A stretch of 18,320 nt of DNA from Oscillospiraceae bacterium (GCA_015065045.1 SVRB01000019.1:1-18320), one strand, 5' to 3'. Numbered from the stretch's first letter, positions 1 to 7,655 are shown. Notes: generated by a model not told the origin, from the sequence alone. A program made the numbers and translations.

Positions 1-1
1 A

Positions 2-478
2 ACAGAATTCCCGTTGTTCGAATACGACGAAGAAGAGGGAAGATATTATTCAAAGCACCATCCCTTTACGTCACCTATGGATGAAGACTTGCCCCTTATG
101 GATACAGATCCTTCAAAGGTTAGAGGTAAGGCTTATGATATCGTTATCAACGGTATGGAAGCAGGTGGTGGTTCTGTAAGAATTCACAATCCCGAAATTC
201 AGTGGAAGATGTTCGACGTTCTCGGCTTGACAAAGGAAGAGGTAGAAGAAAAGTTCGGCTTCTTGCTTGAAGCGTTCAAGTACGGCACACCTCCTCATGG
301 CGGTTTGGCATTTGGTTTTGACAGACTTGTAACGTTGCTTCTCGGTCTTGAAGACATTAGAAACGTAATTGCATTCCCCAAGGTTCAGAACGCTATGGAG
401 CTTATGACAGAGTGTCCTAACATTCCCGAAGCGAAAGCGCTTGAAGAACTTAAAATCAAAGTAGACACAGAAGAATAA
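2..478 (+). CDS. aspS: Aspartate--tRNA ligase, C-terminal part (5' truncated by window)
   Basis: The reading frame is open from base 2 and ends at TAA 476-478, so only the last ~158 residues are present; the real start lies left of the window. It is the end of the class II catalytic core of aspartyl-tRNA synthetase, the cytoplasmic enzyme that charges tRNA-Asp using ATP. Recognisable blocks are TEFPLFEYDEEEGR, the FTSPMDED loop, GGGSVRIHNPEIQ (motif with the Arg that contacts the substrate) and the class II motif 3 GLAFGFDRLV, followed by the typical NVIAFPKVQNAMELM tail. The bacterial-type insert typical of this enzyme would lie upstream. A terminator follows 10 bases after the stop, so it ends its transcription unit. 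Identification is by conserved motifs and is firm; nothing unusual is seen in the visible part. Confidence 0.97.
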   Translation, partial: TEFPLFEYDEEEGRYYSKHHPFTSPMDEDLPLMDTDPSKVRGKAYDIVINGMEAGGGSVRIHNPEIQWKMFDVLGLTKEEVEEKFGFLLEAFKYGTPPHGGLAFGFDRLVTLLLGLEDIRNVIAFPKVQNAMELMTECPNIPEAKALEELKIKVDTEE

Positions 479-487
479 ATAAAATTT

Positions 488-518
488 GCCTGTACTGAAA
501 ATAGTACAGGCTTTTTTT
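488..518 (+). terminator. Intrinsic terminator of aspS
   Basis: A perfect 9-bp stem (488-496 with 503-511, loop of six bases) is followed directly by a run of seven T. It lies just after the aspS stop codon. Confidence 0.93.
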
Positions 519-519
519 A

Positions 520-643
520 TTAAAGTTTTTGCGGTGTCAAGAGGGGCTTTTTTCAAAAGTGCAACAAAAATATTATTTTGAAAAAATAATAAATAATTAT
601 ATTTAAAGTTTTTGCGGATTCCAAAGGAGCTTTTTTCAAAAAG
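520..643. repeat. Direct repeat pair, about 40 bp
   Basis: The block at 520-560 and the block at 603-643 share an identical start (TTAAAGTTTTTGCGG) and an almost identical end (GCTTTTTTCAAAA), with a more variable centre. The second copy runs on into a further hairpin-forming stretch near 648-680. These look like dispersed intergenic repeat units rather than coding DNA. Confidence 0.6.
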
Positions 644-720
644 CGCCTTTGGTCAAGGGTTCGGGAGCGAAGCTCCTGACATTCTGTGCCTTTTTTTACG
701 CGCGAAGCGCGTTATTCTCG

Positions 721-800
721 GCTCCATCTGACGAGGGAGCTGTCAAAAACTTGTTTTTGACTGAGGGAGAGAAAACGAACGATTTAAACAAACAATATTG
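721..800. repeat. Palindromic intergenic repeat, copy 1
   Basis: This unit reads GCTCCATCTGACGAGGGAGCT, then a short variable palindrome (GTCAAAAAC/GTTTTTGAC), then GAGGGAGAGAAAACGAACG ATTTA and CAATATTG. A second copy with a different central hairpin is at 1204-1279 and an inverted copy of the outer part is at 1439-1458. Variable centres between constant arms are typical of mobile palindromic repeats. Confidence 0.7.
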
Positions 801-816
801 TCTTTTCTTTTTTTAC

Positions 817-845
817 GTTACTTTCTTGCGTGCCAAGAAAGTAAC
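817..845. repeat. Perfect 12-bp inverted repeat (hairpin)
   Basis: GTTACTTTCTTG at 817-828 pairs perfectly with CAAGAAAGTAAC at 834-845 around a five-base loop. It sits in a gene-free stretch beside a G/C-rich segment (861-990) that is compositionally unlike the A+T-rich genes. I read it as part of the same repeat-rich insertion. Confidence 0.65.
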
Positions 846-860
846 CAAAGAAGGCACAAG

Positions 861-1177
861 GGGGCGCCGGGGTTCCCCGAGCTGCACGAAGTAAAGCTTG
901 GGGGTTCGCGGGTGGAGGTTTCGATTCCCCCACCCCCGTAACCCCCTACCACTAAAACGACCGAGGGTGTTCCTCCCTCGGAACCCTCCTTGGTCTGTGG
1001 AAGATATGTTGTGTGATTTGAGGATTATCCCCTTTGTACCCCCGTGTTTGCGAAAAATTTATTGTTTTATGAAACAATATTGATATTGGTAGGGGAGGAG
1101 TTGCCCCTCCCGTTTTATAATAATGTTTCGAAAATAATAAATCCTAATCCCGTAGGGGCGGATTCATTTATCCGCCC
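861..1177. other. Gene-free repeat region with several short hairpins
   Basis: No credible gene is present here. It contains a G/C-rich block at about 861-990 with hairpin CCGAGGG/CCCTCGG (961-967/975-981), a hairpin at 1093-1098/1106-1111 and an 8-bp hairpin GGGCGGAT/ATCCGCCC (1156-1163/1170-1177). Open frames across it have no ribosome binding site and translate to low-complexity arginine- or proline-rich strings, so I do not call them. Confidence 0.6.
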
Positions 1178-1198
1178 GTTATATGAAGAAAAGTAACT

Positions 1199-1463
1199 TT
1201 TTAGCTCCATCTGACGAGGGAGCTCCCGACGAAGTCGGGTGAGGGAGAGAAAAACGAACGATTTAATTGGACAATATTGCTATCAAAAAATTATTATGAG
1301 TCTCTCCCTCCGTCTCGGCAACAAAGCATTGTTAAATCGTAAATTCACTTATTGCCGAGCCACCGTCTACTGCGGTTCGGTCACACCTCGGCTCTGACAT
1401 CACACCGTGATGTCATTCACTACCTCGGTGCCGCTTCGCTACCTCGTCAGATGGAGGTCTAAT
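1199..1463. mobile_element. Foldback (MITE-like) element, about 265 bp
   Basis: The ends are inverted copies of each other: TTAG-CTCCATCTGACGAGG on the left (about 1201-1219) and its complement CCTCGTCAGATGGAG on the right (about 1441-1457), with a two-base indel. Inner arms also pair: GAGGGAGAGA (1241-1250) with TCTCTCCCTC (1301-1310), ACGATTTA with TAAATCGT (1333-1340), TCGGCAA (1315-1321) with TTGCCGA (1354-1360), and a 9-bp hairpin at 1395-1403/1407-1415. It encodes nothing. The architecture fits a non-autonomous miniature element or a large REP-type repeat; the mobilising enzyme is unknown. Confidence 0.65.
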
Positions 1464-1531
1464 TTGTAAATATCCCATAGGTTATGTGTGAAATAATAGT
1501 TTTATGATTCTTTCAAATATTATTTTAGTAC

Positions 1532-1560
1532 TTGACCTATTGTGATAAATGATATATAAT
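1532..1560 (+). promoter_or_regulatory. Sigma-A type promoter for the M23-like gene
   Basis: TTGACC (1532-1537) and TATAAT (1555-1560) are separated by exactly 17 bases, about 55 bases before the start codon. A strong GGAGG ribosome binding site is at 1601-1605. Confidence 0.88.
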
Positions 1561-1615
1561 ATAATGGAGTAAAAATATACGTAAAATTAACTCTTATTAC
1601 GGAGGCGCTTATATT

Positions 1616-3232
1616 ATGAAGAAGAATGTTATTATTGCGTTGTGTATAATAGCACTGTTTATTCCAACGTATTGCGCGTTTGCATACTATATCTCAGCGC
1701 AAAATGCACCTGTTGCGGAAAGGACTGTTGAGAGTCTTACTTTGACAGACGTTGAAGGAGAGAGCTATGCTTTTGATAAGAAAGACGAAAACGCAAAGAA
1801 CGTTATATCATTTTTTATTGAAATGAATGACAGCGCAGAACGCGTTGACGAGCTCCCCAAACAGCTTAAGCAGAACAAGTATTTCGAGGCTAAATACAGA
1901 AGCCACAACAAAGACAAAGTATATAAATATTACTTTACTACAAACCCTAGTGAAGCTTATTTTGTTGACTCACATAAGAGAGTTTACAGCATTGACTCTG
2001 AAAAAGCAATCGACTTTTTGACAACAGAGTATGCAGCTTCGCTTTATGAATCATCAAAGCAGCCTGAGCTTAAGGTTTCAAATATGAGCGTTCTTGAGCC
2101 TTACAGCATAAATTGGAAATACAAAGCAGGCGCAGGCGAGTTTGTTCCGGCTTCGTACACCGGAAGCAATGACAAGTCAGCAAAATATCCCGTATCGGGC
2201 AGTCTTCAGCTTGACTTTACAAACCAGCCCGATTACGTAACAGTTAAAATAACTGAGGGAGACAATGTTATTTTTAACGACATCTACGAAAAGCTTTCAT
2301 CTTCTGATATCGGCGAAACAAGCAAGTCATATAATGTTGAAGTAAACGCAAAGTGGTATGAGGCTGATGGCAAGGAATATTGCGGCGAGGCAAAATACAT
2401 CTTTACAGCAAACGTAAGCGCACCCGCATCGTTCTATCTTGGTGAAAACACAATAGAGCAGGGCGAATTTGTAGTATTGACGGGTAAAAATGTTTTAGAC
2501 GTAAATTCTATCGTATTCAAATCAGAGCCTGCAATTAACTATACCCCTGTATTTTTCAAAGAAGGCGACTTTGTAGTTGCACTCATTCCGATATCACTTG
2601 ATCTTGAATACTCTTCATCCTACGTATTTTCAATATCTTGCGCAGGCGTAACTGAAGAGCTTACACTTGCAGTTTCAAAGCGTCCCGCAAAGGGCGAAAT
2701 TTGGAACGATATGCCCGCCAATACTGTTAACAGAACAAGAAATGACAGTGTTCTCGCGGCATTTGATGCGGCATTGAAGAGCACAGTTTCAAAGAATGAA
2801 TCCACTCGTTATTGGAGCGATACGTTTATTGAGCCCGTTGACAGAAGTATTCGTTGGGGCTTTGGTAGAACGGTATATCTTTCAACTGTAAAACAGAAGT
2901 TTGTAAACGAAGGCGTTGACTACGTTGTAGTTCAGAAGGACAAGGTTAAGGCTGTAAACGCAGGAAAAGTAGTATATGTTGGCGAACAGACTTATAGCGG
3001 ACGACTTGTAGTAGTTGATCACGGCTTTGGTCTTAAGAGCTGGTATATGAATATGAGTGAAATATCAGTTCAGGTTGGAGATATGGTTGAAAAGGGAGCA
3101 GAGCTTGGTGTTGTAGGCGATACAGGCTTTGCAAACGGAGTAAATCTCCACTATGAATTGACTATCAACGGTGTTTCAGTATCTCCCTATTCTGTTGAAG
3201 AAGAAGGAATAAAGATGTACATCGGCGGCTAA
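1616..3232 (+). CDS. Membrane-anchored, degenerate LytM/M23-family protein
   Basis: 538 residues. The N-terminus (about 7-27) is a signal anchor or uncleaved signal peptide, so the body should lie outside the membrane. Residues ~45-150 and ~150-260 are not assigned; ~268-355 resembles an IPT/TIG immunoglobulin-like domain; ~425-525 has the LytM/M23 fold signature (V-x-A-x-x-x-G-x-V-V, a glycine-rich strand, VVDHGFG, then V-x-V-GDMVEKG). M23 enzymes are zinc endopeptidases that cut peptidoglycan cross-bridges. Here the HxxxD motif reads N431-EGV-D435, the YxH motif reads Y477-M-N479 and the terminal HxH reads N510-L-H512. Only Asp435 and His512 of the usual set remain, so catalysis is unlikely; a regulatory or wall-binding role, as for other non-catalytic LytM factors, is my inference. 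The start is fixed by GGAGG at 1601-1605; it is a single-gene unit with its own promoter and terminator. Confidence 0.85.
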   Translation: MKKNVIIALCIIALFIPTYCAFAYYISAQNAPVAERTVESLTLTDVEGESYAFDKKDENAKNVISFFIEMNDSAERVDELPKQLKQNKYFEAKYRSHNKDKVYKYYFTTNPSEAYFVDSHKRVYSIDSEKAIDFLTTEYAASLYESSKQPELKVSNMSVLEPYSINWKYKAGAGEFVPASYTGSNDKSAKYPVSGSLQLDFTNQPDYVTVKITEGDNVIFNDIYEKLSSSDIGETSKSYNVEVNAKWYEADGKEYCGEAKYIFTANVSAPASFYLGENTIEQGEFVVLTGKNVLDVNSIVFKSEPAINYTPVFFKEGDFVVALIPISLDLEYSSSYVFSISCAGVTEELTLAVSKRPAKGEIWNDMPANTVNRTRNDSVLAAFDAALKSTVSKNESTRYWSDTFIEPVDRSIRWGFGRTVYLSTVKQKFVNEGVDYVVVQKDKVKAVNAGKVVYVGEQTYSGRLVVVDHGFGLKSWYMNMSEISVQVGDMVEKGAELGVVGDTGFANGVNLHYELTINGVSVSPYSVEEEGIKMYIGG

Positions 3233-3246
3233 TATACGATAAATAG

Positions 3247-3280
3247 AGAACCTTAACGAATATTGTTAAGGTTCTTTTTT
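3247..3280 (+). terminator. Intrinsic terminator after the M23-like gene
   Basis: A perfect 11-bp stem (3247-3257 with 3265-3275, seven-base loop) ends in a T-rich run to 3280. Confidence 0.92.
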
Positions 3281-3298
3281 GTTTTTTGGGGTAAATAC

Positions 3299-3327
3299 TT
3301 GTCGCGGATATTATTTTTTGGTATACT
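3299..3327 (+). promoter_or_regulatory. Promoter of the nuclease gene pair
   Basis: TTGTCG (3299-3304) and TATACT (3322-3327) are 17 bases apart. The start codon at 3346 follows closely, leaving a very short leader. Confidence 0.7.
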
Positions 3328-3345
3328 GTTAATGAGGTGAAATAT

Positions 3346-3744
3346 ATGACAGTTTTTATATGTGTTGACGACAACTTGGGTGTTGGCTTCAATAATCGCA
3401 GACAGAGCAGAGATTCTGCTATTGTTACAACGGTGATGGAAATGTCGCAGGGTAAGAGATTATTTATGAACGAGTACTCAAAGCGTCTGTTCGGAAACGA
3501 GGATGCTATTGTGTGTGAGGATTATATGGACATAGCATTTGAGGATGATTTTTGCTTTGCGGAAAACGTAACTCTGAAGGAATATAACGAAAAAATAAAA
3601 ACGTTGGTGCTTTTTAAGTGGAACAAGGTTTATCCGAATGATAAAAAGCTTGAAATATCGCTTGAGAACAGAAAATTACAAGACAGCTTTGAATTTGTCG
3701 GCACGTCGCACGACAAGATAACCTGCGAGGTATGGGTAAAATGA
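3346..3744 (+). CDS. Conserved-looking small protein of unknown function, coupled to nuclease
   Basis: 132 residues, soluble, no signal peptide or membrane helix. The N-terminus MTVFICVDDNLGVGFNNRRQSRD is distinctive: a hydrophobic strand, then VDDN and the FNNRRQSRD block, which I recall as a conserved motif of a clostridial family that has been labelled 'ribonuclease Z' in some annotations; I see no metallo-beta-lactamase HxHxDH motif, so that label is not supported. The rest is acidic with a predicted alpha/beta pattern. I choose ATG 3346 because GAGGTG (3334-3339) lies six bases before it; a GTG at 3337 would overlap that site. Its stop overlaps the start of the next gene as ATGA (3741-3744), so both are probably translated together. 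Function is unknown; a role linked to the nuclease is inference from coupling only. Confidence 0.8.
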   Translation: MTVFICVDDNLGVGFNNRRQSRDSAIVTTVMEMSQGKRLFMNEYSKRLFGNEDAIVCEDYMDIAFEDDFCFAENVTLKEYNEKIKTLVLFKWNKVYPNDKKLEISLENRKLQDSFEFVGTSHDKITCEVWVK

Positions 3745-4646
3745 AATTTGCAAAAACTTTTTTAAGTATATTTTTATGTTTGATTATATTGTGCGGATGC
3801 AGTGTTAATCCGCCGTATTGCGCGCCGGAAGAAACAGACAAAACTGTCGTTGACGGTGGCGGCAAGGGATATTTTGTTTACAGCGAGGTTCCGGCATTTG
3901 ACGGAACGTCCCCATATGCTGTAATAAACAATAATGAGCCGTATTTTGATAAAGACGGATTTACAACAAATTCTTTCGAAAGCTATGGTGAGCTTGATAA
4001 TCTCGGAAGATGTACAGTTGTATGCGCCAATATAGGAAAAGACCTTATGCCGACAGAGGAGCGTGGGTCTATAGGCTCTGTAAAACCTACCGGATGGCAG
4101 ACTGTAAAATACGATTGTGTTGACGGAAACTATCTTTACAACAGATGTCATTTGATCGGATATCAGCTCACGGGTGAAAATGCAAACAGATGTAATCTTA
4201 TAACAGGAACGAGATATTTGAACGTTCAGGGGATGCTTCCGTTCGAGGATATGGTTGCAGACTACATAAAAGAAACGAATAATCACGTTTTATACAGAGT
4301 AACGCCTATTTTTCTTGATAATGAGCTTGTTGCAAGGGGAGTGTTGATGGAAGCTTATTCGATAGAAGATGACGGCGATGGCATTTGCTTTAACGTCTTT
4401 TGTTATAACAATCAGCCTCAGATTGAAATAAACTATCAGACCGGAGAAAGCAAGTATATCGGAACGTCTGACAGCGAGACCGGAGAAATATCGGTATACG
4501 TTTTGAATACAAGCTCGAAGAAATTTCATTTATCAAGCTGTTCGTCGGTCAATTCCATAAAGCCAGAAAACAAGCAAAGCTACAATGGTGAGCGCAGTGA
4601 GCTCATAGCAGACGGCTATTCACCGTGCGGCAGCTGTAAACCGTAA
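3741..4646 (+). CDS. DNA/RNA non-specific endonuclease, predicted lipoprotein
   Basis: 301 residues. The N-terminus MKFAKTFLSIFLCLIILCGC ends in a lipobox-like LCGC, predicting a lipid-anchored exported protein. The central part carries the beta-beta-alpha metal nuclease core (EndA/NUC-like): NRCHLIGYQLTGENANRCNL with His137 as the likely general base and the Asn of the N-x-x-N-L-I-T-G block as metal ligand, then RYLNVQGMLPFE, as in streptococcal extracellular DNases. The usual DRGH is NRCH here. The C-terminal ~50 residues (FHLSSCSSV...GYSPCGSCKP) form a small cysteine-rich module resembling Ada-like zinc-binding tails found on similar nucleases. ATG 3741 is preferred over 3732: the GAGG at 3727-3730 is ten bases upstream of it and the ATGA overlap gives coupling to the preceding gene. 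Likely role is degradation of external nucleic acid. Confidence 0.9.
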   Translation: MKFAKTFLSIFLCLIILCGCSVNPPYCAPEETDKTVVDGGGKGYFVYSEVPAFDGTSPYAVINNNEPYFDKDGFTTNSFESYGELDNLGRCTVVCANIGKDLMPTEERGSIGSVKPTGWQTVKYDCVDGNYLYNRCHLIGYQLTGENANRCNLITGTRYLNVQGMLPFEDMVADYIKETNNHVLYRVTPIFLDNELVARGVLMEAYSIEDDGDGICFNVFCYNNQPQIEINYQTGESKYIGTSDSETGEISVYVLNTSSKKFHLSSCSSVNSIKPENKQSYNGERSELIADGYSPCGSCKP

Positions 4647-4651
4647 AAAAC

Positions 4652-4690
4652 AAAATCCCACAAACCGTATATATCGGGTTGTGGGATTTT
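4652..4690. terminator. Bidirectional terminator between convergent genes
   Basis: A 12-bp perfect stem (4652-4663 with 4679-4690) with A-run on the left and T-run on the right can stop transcription of the nuclease on the plus strand and of the LtaS-like gene on the minus strand. Confidence 0.9.
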
Positions 4691-4694
4691 TTGT

Positions 4695-6704
4695 TTAATG
4701 AAGGTCGGTAAAGCTGCTTATCGTATATTCAGCGCTCGTTCTCATTTCAAGACGTTCGCTTGTTATTAAGACAATCTGCAGTTTTGTTGTTTCCTCGGGA
4801 TTTATGTCTTCGACGCGTATACACCTATCGCTTATAAATAAGATATCGTGCATTTTTCCGTCAATTCTGACTTTTGTCCATTCGTTAAATTTGTTTCCGT
4901 AGATAGTGATATTGTCAGATGTTGTAACGATATCGGTAACGTATATGTCTTCTGAGCCGTATGCCATTTCGGTTTTTTGATAAGGATTATTTCCACCGTA
5001 AACGTTTTGGTCACCGTACAGCATATCGTATTCGATCATTTCAAGCTTATCCTGATAATTGAGCGACGATGAAAGTGTTTGGTGTACCTTTGTTGTGGTT
5101 CCGATGTTGCTGCCCAAGGCTTCGAGAAAATGAGCTGTGAGCTGATACGCATTCAAATTTTTGTTTTCCTGCTCTATATCGTAATTTGCCCAGATAACGT
5201 AATCAGTCTGGTATTTTGTTCCTTCAAGAAGTTTTTCGTCTTCAATATAGATAGTGGGAAAATGGTCTCCGTAGAACAATACTGCTGTCGGTTCTTCAAA
5301 CTCAGACAATTCTTTTATTAAGGCTGCAATAAATTCATCCGTGCCTCTAAGCTGATCTACGTAGTAGCTGTATTGTGCGATTATTTCTTCATCATCGACG
5401 TTTTCAAGCGAGATATGGATCCCATTCTCTGTAGTAACGTTTTCCGTTGGGAATTTACCGTGAGGCTGTACGCTTACGGTAAACACAAAATCACTGCCTT
5501 CGCTTGATTTGAGACAGCTCATAATTTCGTCGGTAAGTATTGCGTCCTTAGCCCATCCGAGCGCGTTATACTCGGGATTGCACATCATTTCAAGAGGAGT
5601 GAATGTGTCAAATCCAAGCGCGGGGTATACTGCAAATCTGTCGTAAAAGGTTGCAGTATGGTTATGTATCGCGTGCGAGGTGTATCCGTATTGCTTGAGC
5701 GCAAAAGCCGGAGTTTCGCAAACCTGAGATTTTAATATAGTTTTGTAGGGGTATTCACCGGGGCCGAAATGCTCGAGGTTCATACCGGTCAACACTTCAA
5801 ATTCAACGTTCGCTGTGCCTCCGCCGATAGAGGGAACTGTAATCAGCCCGTGCGGATAGTTTTCTTTAAGATAAGTAAGCGTAGGAACGGGGTCGGTGCT
5901 TGTTGTAAGATTTGATGCTCTGTTTATATCAAAGAATGATTCAAGCTGAATTATGATTATGTTAGGGTTGTTTTCGGGGTGGACGGTAGTGTCGTTACTG
6001 ATCTCGTCAAGTATTTTATTTATAACGTTATCGCCGTATTGAGAGGGTTGGTCTATCCCTACGTCAAATACGCTGAGCGAGAAGCAATACGCAAAGCCGT
6101 AGTCTTTATAAGCTTGCGCGAGGTTGGGGAATTTTTTGTTGAGCAATCCCGTCTGACCCCCAACAAAGCCTGTCAAGAGTAAGCATATTGTTATACCAAT
6201 TGTAAACAAGCTGTTTTTTACGAAAAAAACCTTTGTTGTTGCCGTTTTTCTCCAGATCAGTATAAGCAAAAGAATGAATGCTATCGCACCGACGACTATA
6301 AGTATAAGCTGAAAAACGTTCAGATATATGTCGATTATTCCCAGCATATTTATGGCAATAGAGAAGTCGATCGCTGAGAACGGAGTAAGTCTGAAAAACA
6401 GAATTATACCGTTTACAAGTGACATAACAAGCCAGAATGCTGCTGTAATTGTTATAGCGAAAGATTCTTTTTTGAAAAACAAAGCGACAGAAAACGTCAA
6501 AAGAATAATCAGATAATTAAACAAAAAAGCGAAGGGAGATCTAAAAAGAAATACCCAGGGCTGTAATAAAGAATGTCTTGACATTGTTTCTGAGATCATC
6601 AAAGTCAAAAATGATAAAATCAGACATTTAATAAAGGGATGTTTGCTTAGGAAGGATACTGAGTTTTTTAAATAAGCTTTTATTTTTTTGAAAAATAAAG
6701 ACAT
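4695..6704 (-). CDS. LtaS-family phosphoglycerol transferase (sulfatase superfamily) with C-terminal extension
   Basis: 669 residues. The N-terminal ~185 residues hold about five membrane helices; the outer catalytic domain follows (~245-555). Key residues of the lipoteichoic acid synthase/MdoB group are in place: Glu255 (IIQLESF), the nucleophile Thr297 in GGGTANVEFEVLTG, His415 in QPHGKFP, and Asp480-His481 in FYGDHFP, which together bind the metal and transfer glycerol phosphate from phosphatidylglycerol. Residues ~590-660 are an extra beta-rich domain resembling an IPT/TIG or Ig-like fold, which standard LtaS proteins lack. Substrate (lipoteichoic acid or another glycerol-phosphate glycan) cannot be told from sequence. 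The start at 6704 has GCAGG a few bases upstream on the minus strand. It is a single-gene unit divergent from the HPr-kinase-like gene and convergent with the nuclease. Confidence 0.92.
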   Translation of the reverse strand: MSLFFKKIKAYLKNSVSFLSKHPFIKCLILSFLTLMISETMSRHSLLQPWVFLFRSPFAFLFNYLIILLTFSVALFFKKESFAITITAAFWLVMSLVNGIILFFRLTPFSAIDFSIAINMLGIIDIYLNVFQLILIVVGAIAFILLLILIWRKTATTKVFFVKNSLFTIGITICLLLTGFVGGQTGLLNKKFPNLAQAYKDYGFAYCFSLSVFDVGIDQPSQYGDNVINKILDEISNDTTVHPENNPNIIIIQLESFFDINRASNLTTSTDPVPTLTYLKENYPHGLITVPSIGGGTANVEFEVLTGMNLEHFGPGEYPYKTILKSQVCETPAFALKQYGYTSHAIHNHTATFYDRFAVYPALGFDTFTPLEMMCNPEYNALGWAKDAILTDEIMSCLKSSEGSDFVFTVSVQPHGKFPTENVTTENGIHISLENVDDEEIIAQYSYYVDQLRGTDEFIAALIKELSEFEEPTAVLFYGDHFPTIYIEDEKLLEGTKYQTDYVIWANYDIEQENKNLNAYQLTAHFLEALGSNIGTTTKVHQTLSSSLNYQDKLEMIEYDMLYGDQNVYGGNNPYQKTEMAYGSEDIYVTDIVTTSDNITIYGNKFNEWTKVRIDGKMHDILFISDRCIRVEDINPEETTKLQIVLITSERLEMRTSAEYTISSFTDLH

Positions 6705-6763
6705 AATATATGACCTGCTTCCTTGGCTTATTTGTTATAGTCGCAAAAAAAAGTTAAAAAAGA

Positions 6764-6792
6764 TTGACAAATAATGCATAAGAGTATACAAT
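6764..6792 (+). promoter_or_regulatory. Promoter of the HPr-kinase-like gene
   Basis: TTGACA (6764-6769) and TACAAT (6787-6792) are 17 bases apart. The start at 6924 leaves a leader of about 125 bases that holds an 8-bp hairpin (6852-6859 with 6871-6878). I found no equally clear promoter for the divergent LtaS-like gene. Confidence 0.82.
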
Positions 6793-6923
6793 AAATATGT
6801 ATAGGTTTATGAGAAAAATGCGTTTTTGTACTCTTTTTTCAAGTAATACTATAACACTTGGTTTTTACAAAAGTGTTAACAAAACGATTTTTTTGTAATT
6901 CACATAAAAAACAGGAGCGTTTA

Positions 6924-7655
6924 ATGTCGTTATATCGTATTGCGAATTTGTATGTAAATATGTCGCCCAAATATGACCATTTAAAAAGCTACGCGCAAAA
7001 GTACTTGTGCGATGATTCATATGCTTTGGAAGATGGTGTTGACGTGATCGACATAAACGTTTCGGATGAGTTTTTGGCAGAAAGACAGAAGGATAATCCG
7101 CATTTATCATTATCCGACTGTGAATATATGTGGACAGGCTCTGTGTTTGCGCACAAGATGCTTGATAAAAACGGATTTATGCTTCATTCGTCAGCTGTTG
7201 TTTATAACGGTAACGCTTATTTGTTTTCGGCTGACAGCGGCACAGGAAAATCTACGCATACGTCGTTTTGGCAGCAGGTGTTCGGCAAGGATGAAGCAGT
7301 AATAATAAATGATGACAAGCCTGTGATCAGAAATATTGACGGAGTGTTTTGTGCATCGGGAACGCCTTTTTCGGGGAAGAGCGATCTGAACGAGGATATT
7401 ACAGCTCCCGTTAAGGCAGTATGCTTTATTTACAGATCCGAGGTAAACGAAATCAGAAAAATTGAACCGTCAGAGGCTTTACACCTTATACTTGAGCAAA
7501 CGGTGAGACCGAAGGCAGCAGATGGCGCATTGAAATTGCTTGACGTGCTTGATATGTTTTTGAGGAAGGTTCAAGTTTATTCTTTGGGAGTGACTTATTC
7601 TCCCGACTCAGCGGTGTTCGCTTATAATAATTTATCTCGGGCAGATAACCCATAG
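6924..7655 (+). CDS. HPr kinase/PEPCK-like P-loop protein of unknown substrate
   Basis: 243 residues, soluble. The core carries a Walker A loop FSADSGTGKSTHTSFW (about 101-116; Lys109, Ser110), preceded by HSSAV (88-92) and followed by the acidic INDDKPVIR (128-136), the pattern of HPr kinase/phosphorylase and PEP carboxykinase-like kinases. The protein lacks the N-terminal domain of true HprK, and no HPr or sugar PTS gene is nearby, so it is not HprK itself. Such orphan homologues occur beside peptide-modification or unrelated genes; the phosphate acceptor here is unknown. ATG 6924 is chosen because AGGAG (6913-6917) is seven bases upstream; the frame is open further left but has no ribosome binding site there. 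It is followed after 52 bases by the cohesin-like gene and may be co-transcribed with it. Confidence 0.85.
   Translation: MSLYRIANLYVNMSPKYDHLKSYAQKYLCDDSYALEDGVDVIDINVSDEFLAERQKDNPHLSLSDCEYMWTGSVFAHKMLDKNGFMLHSSAVVYNGNAYLFSADSGTGKSTHTSFWQQVFGKDEAVIINDDKPVIRNIDGVFCASGTPFSGKSDLNEDITAPVKAVCFIYRSEVNEIRKIEPSEALHLILEQTVRPKAADGALKLLDVLDMFLRKVQVYSLGVTYSPDSAVFAYNNLSRADNP

Noticed and set aside
649..1083. Two open frames of 81 and 61 codons in the repeat region
   Set aside because: They cover hairpins and repeats, lack ribosome binding sites, and read as low-complexity Arg/Pro-rich strings.
479..1600. CRISPR array
   Set aside because: The repeats are few, of unequal length and partly inverted, with no regular spacers and no cas genes nearby.
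3337..3345. GTG start for the small protein
   Set aside because: It overlaps the only good ribosome binding site; ATG 3346 has proper spacing.
6852..6900. Riboswitch in the leader of the HPr-kinase-like gene
   Set aside because: Only one A/T-rich 8-bp hairpin is seen, with no alternative pairing or terminator, so there is too little to claim a regulatory fold.
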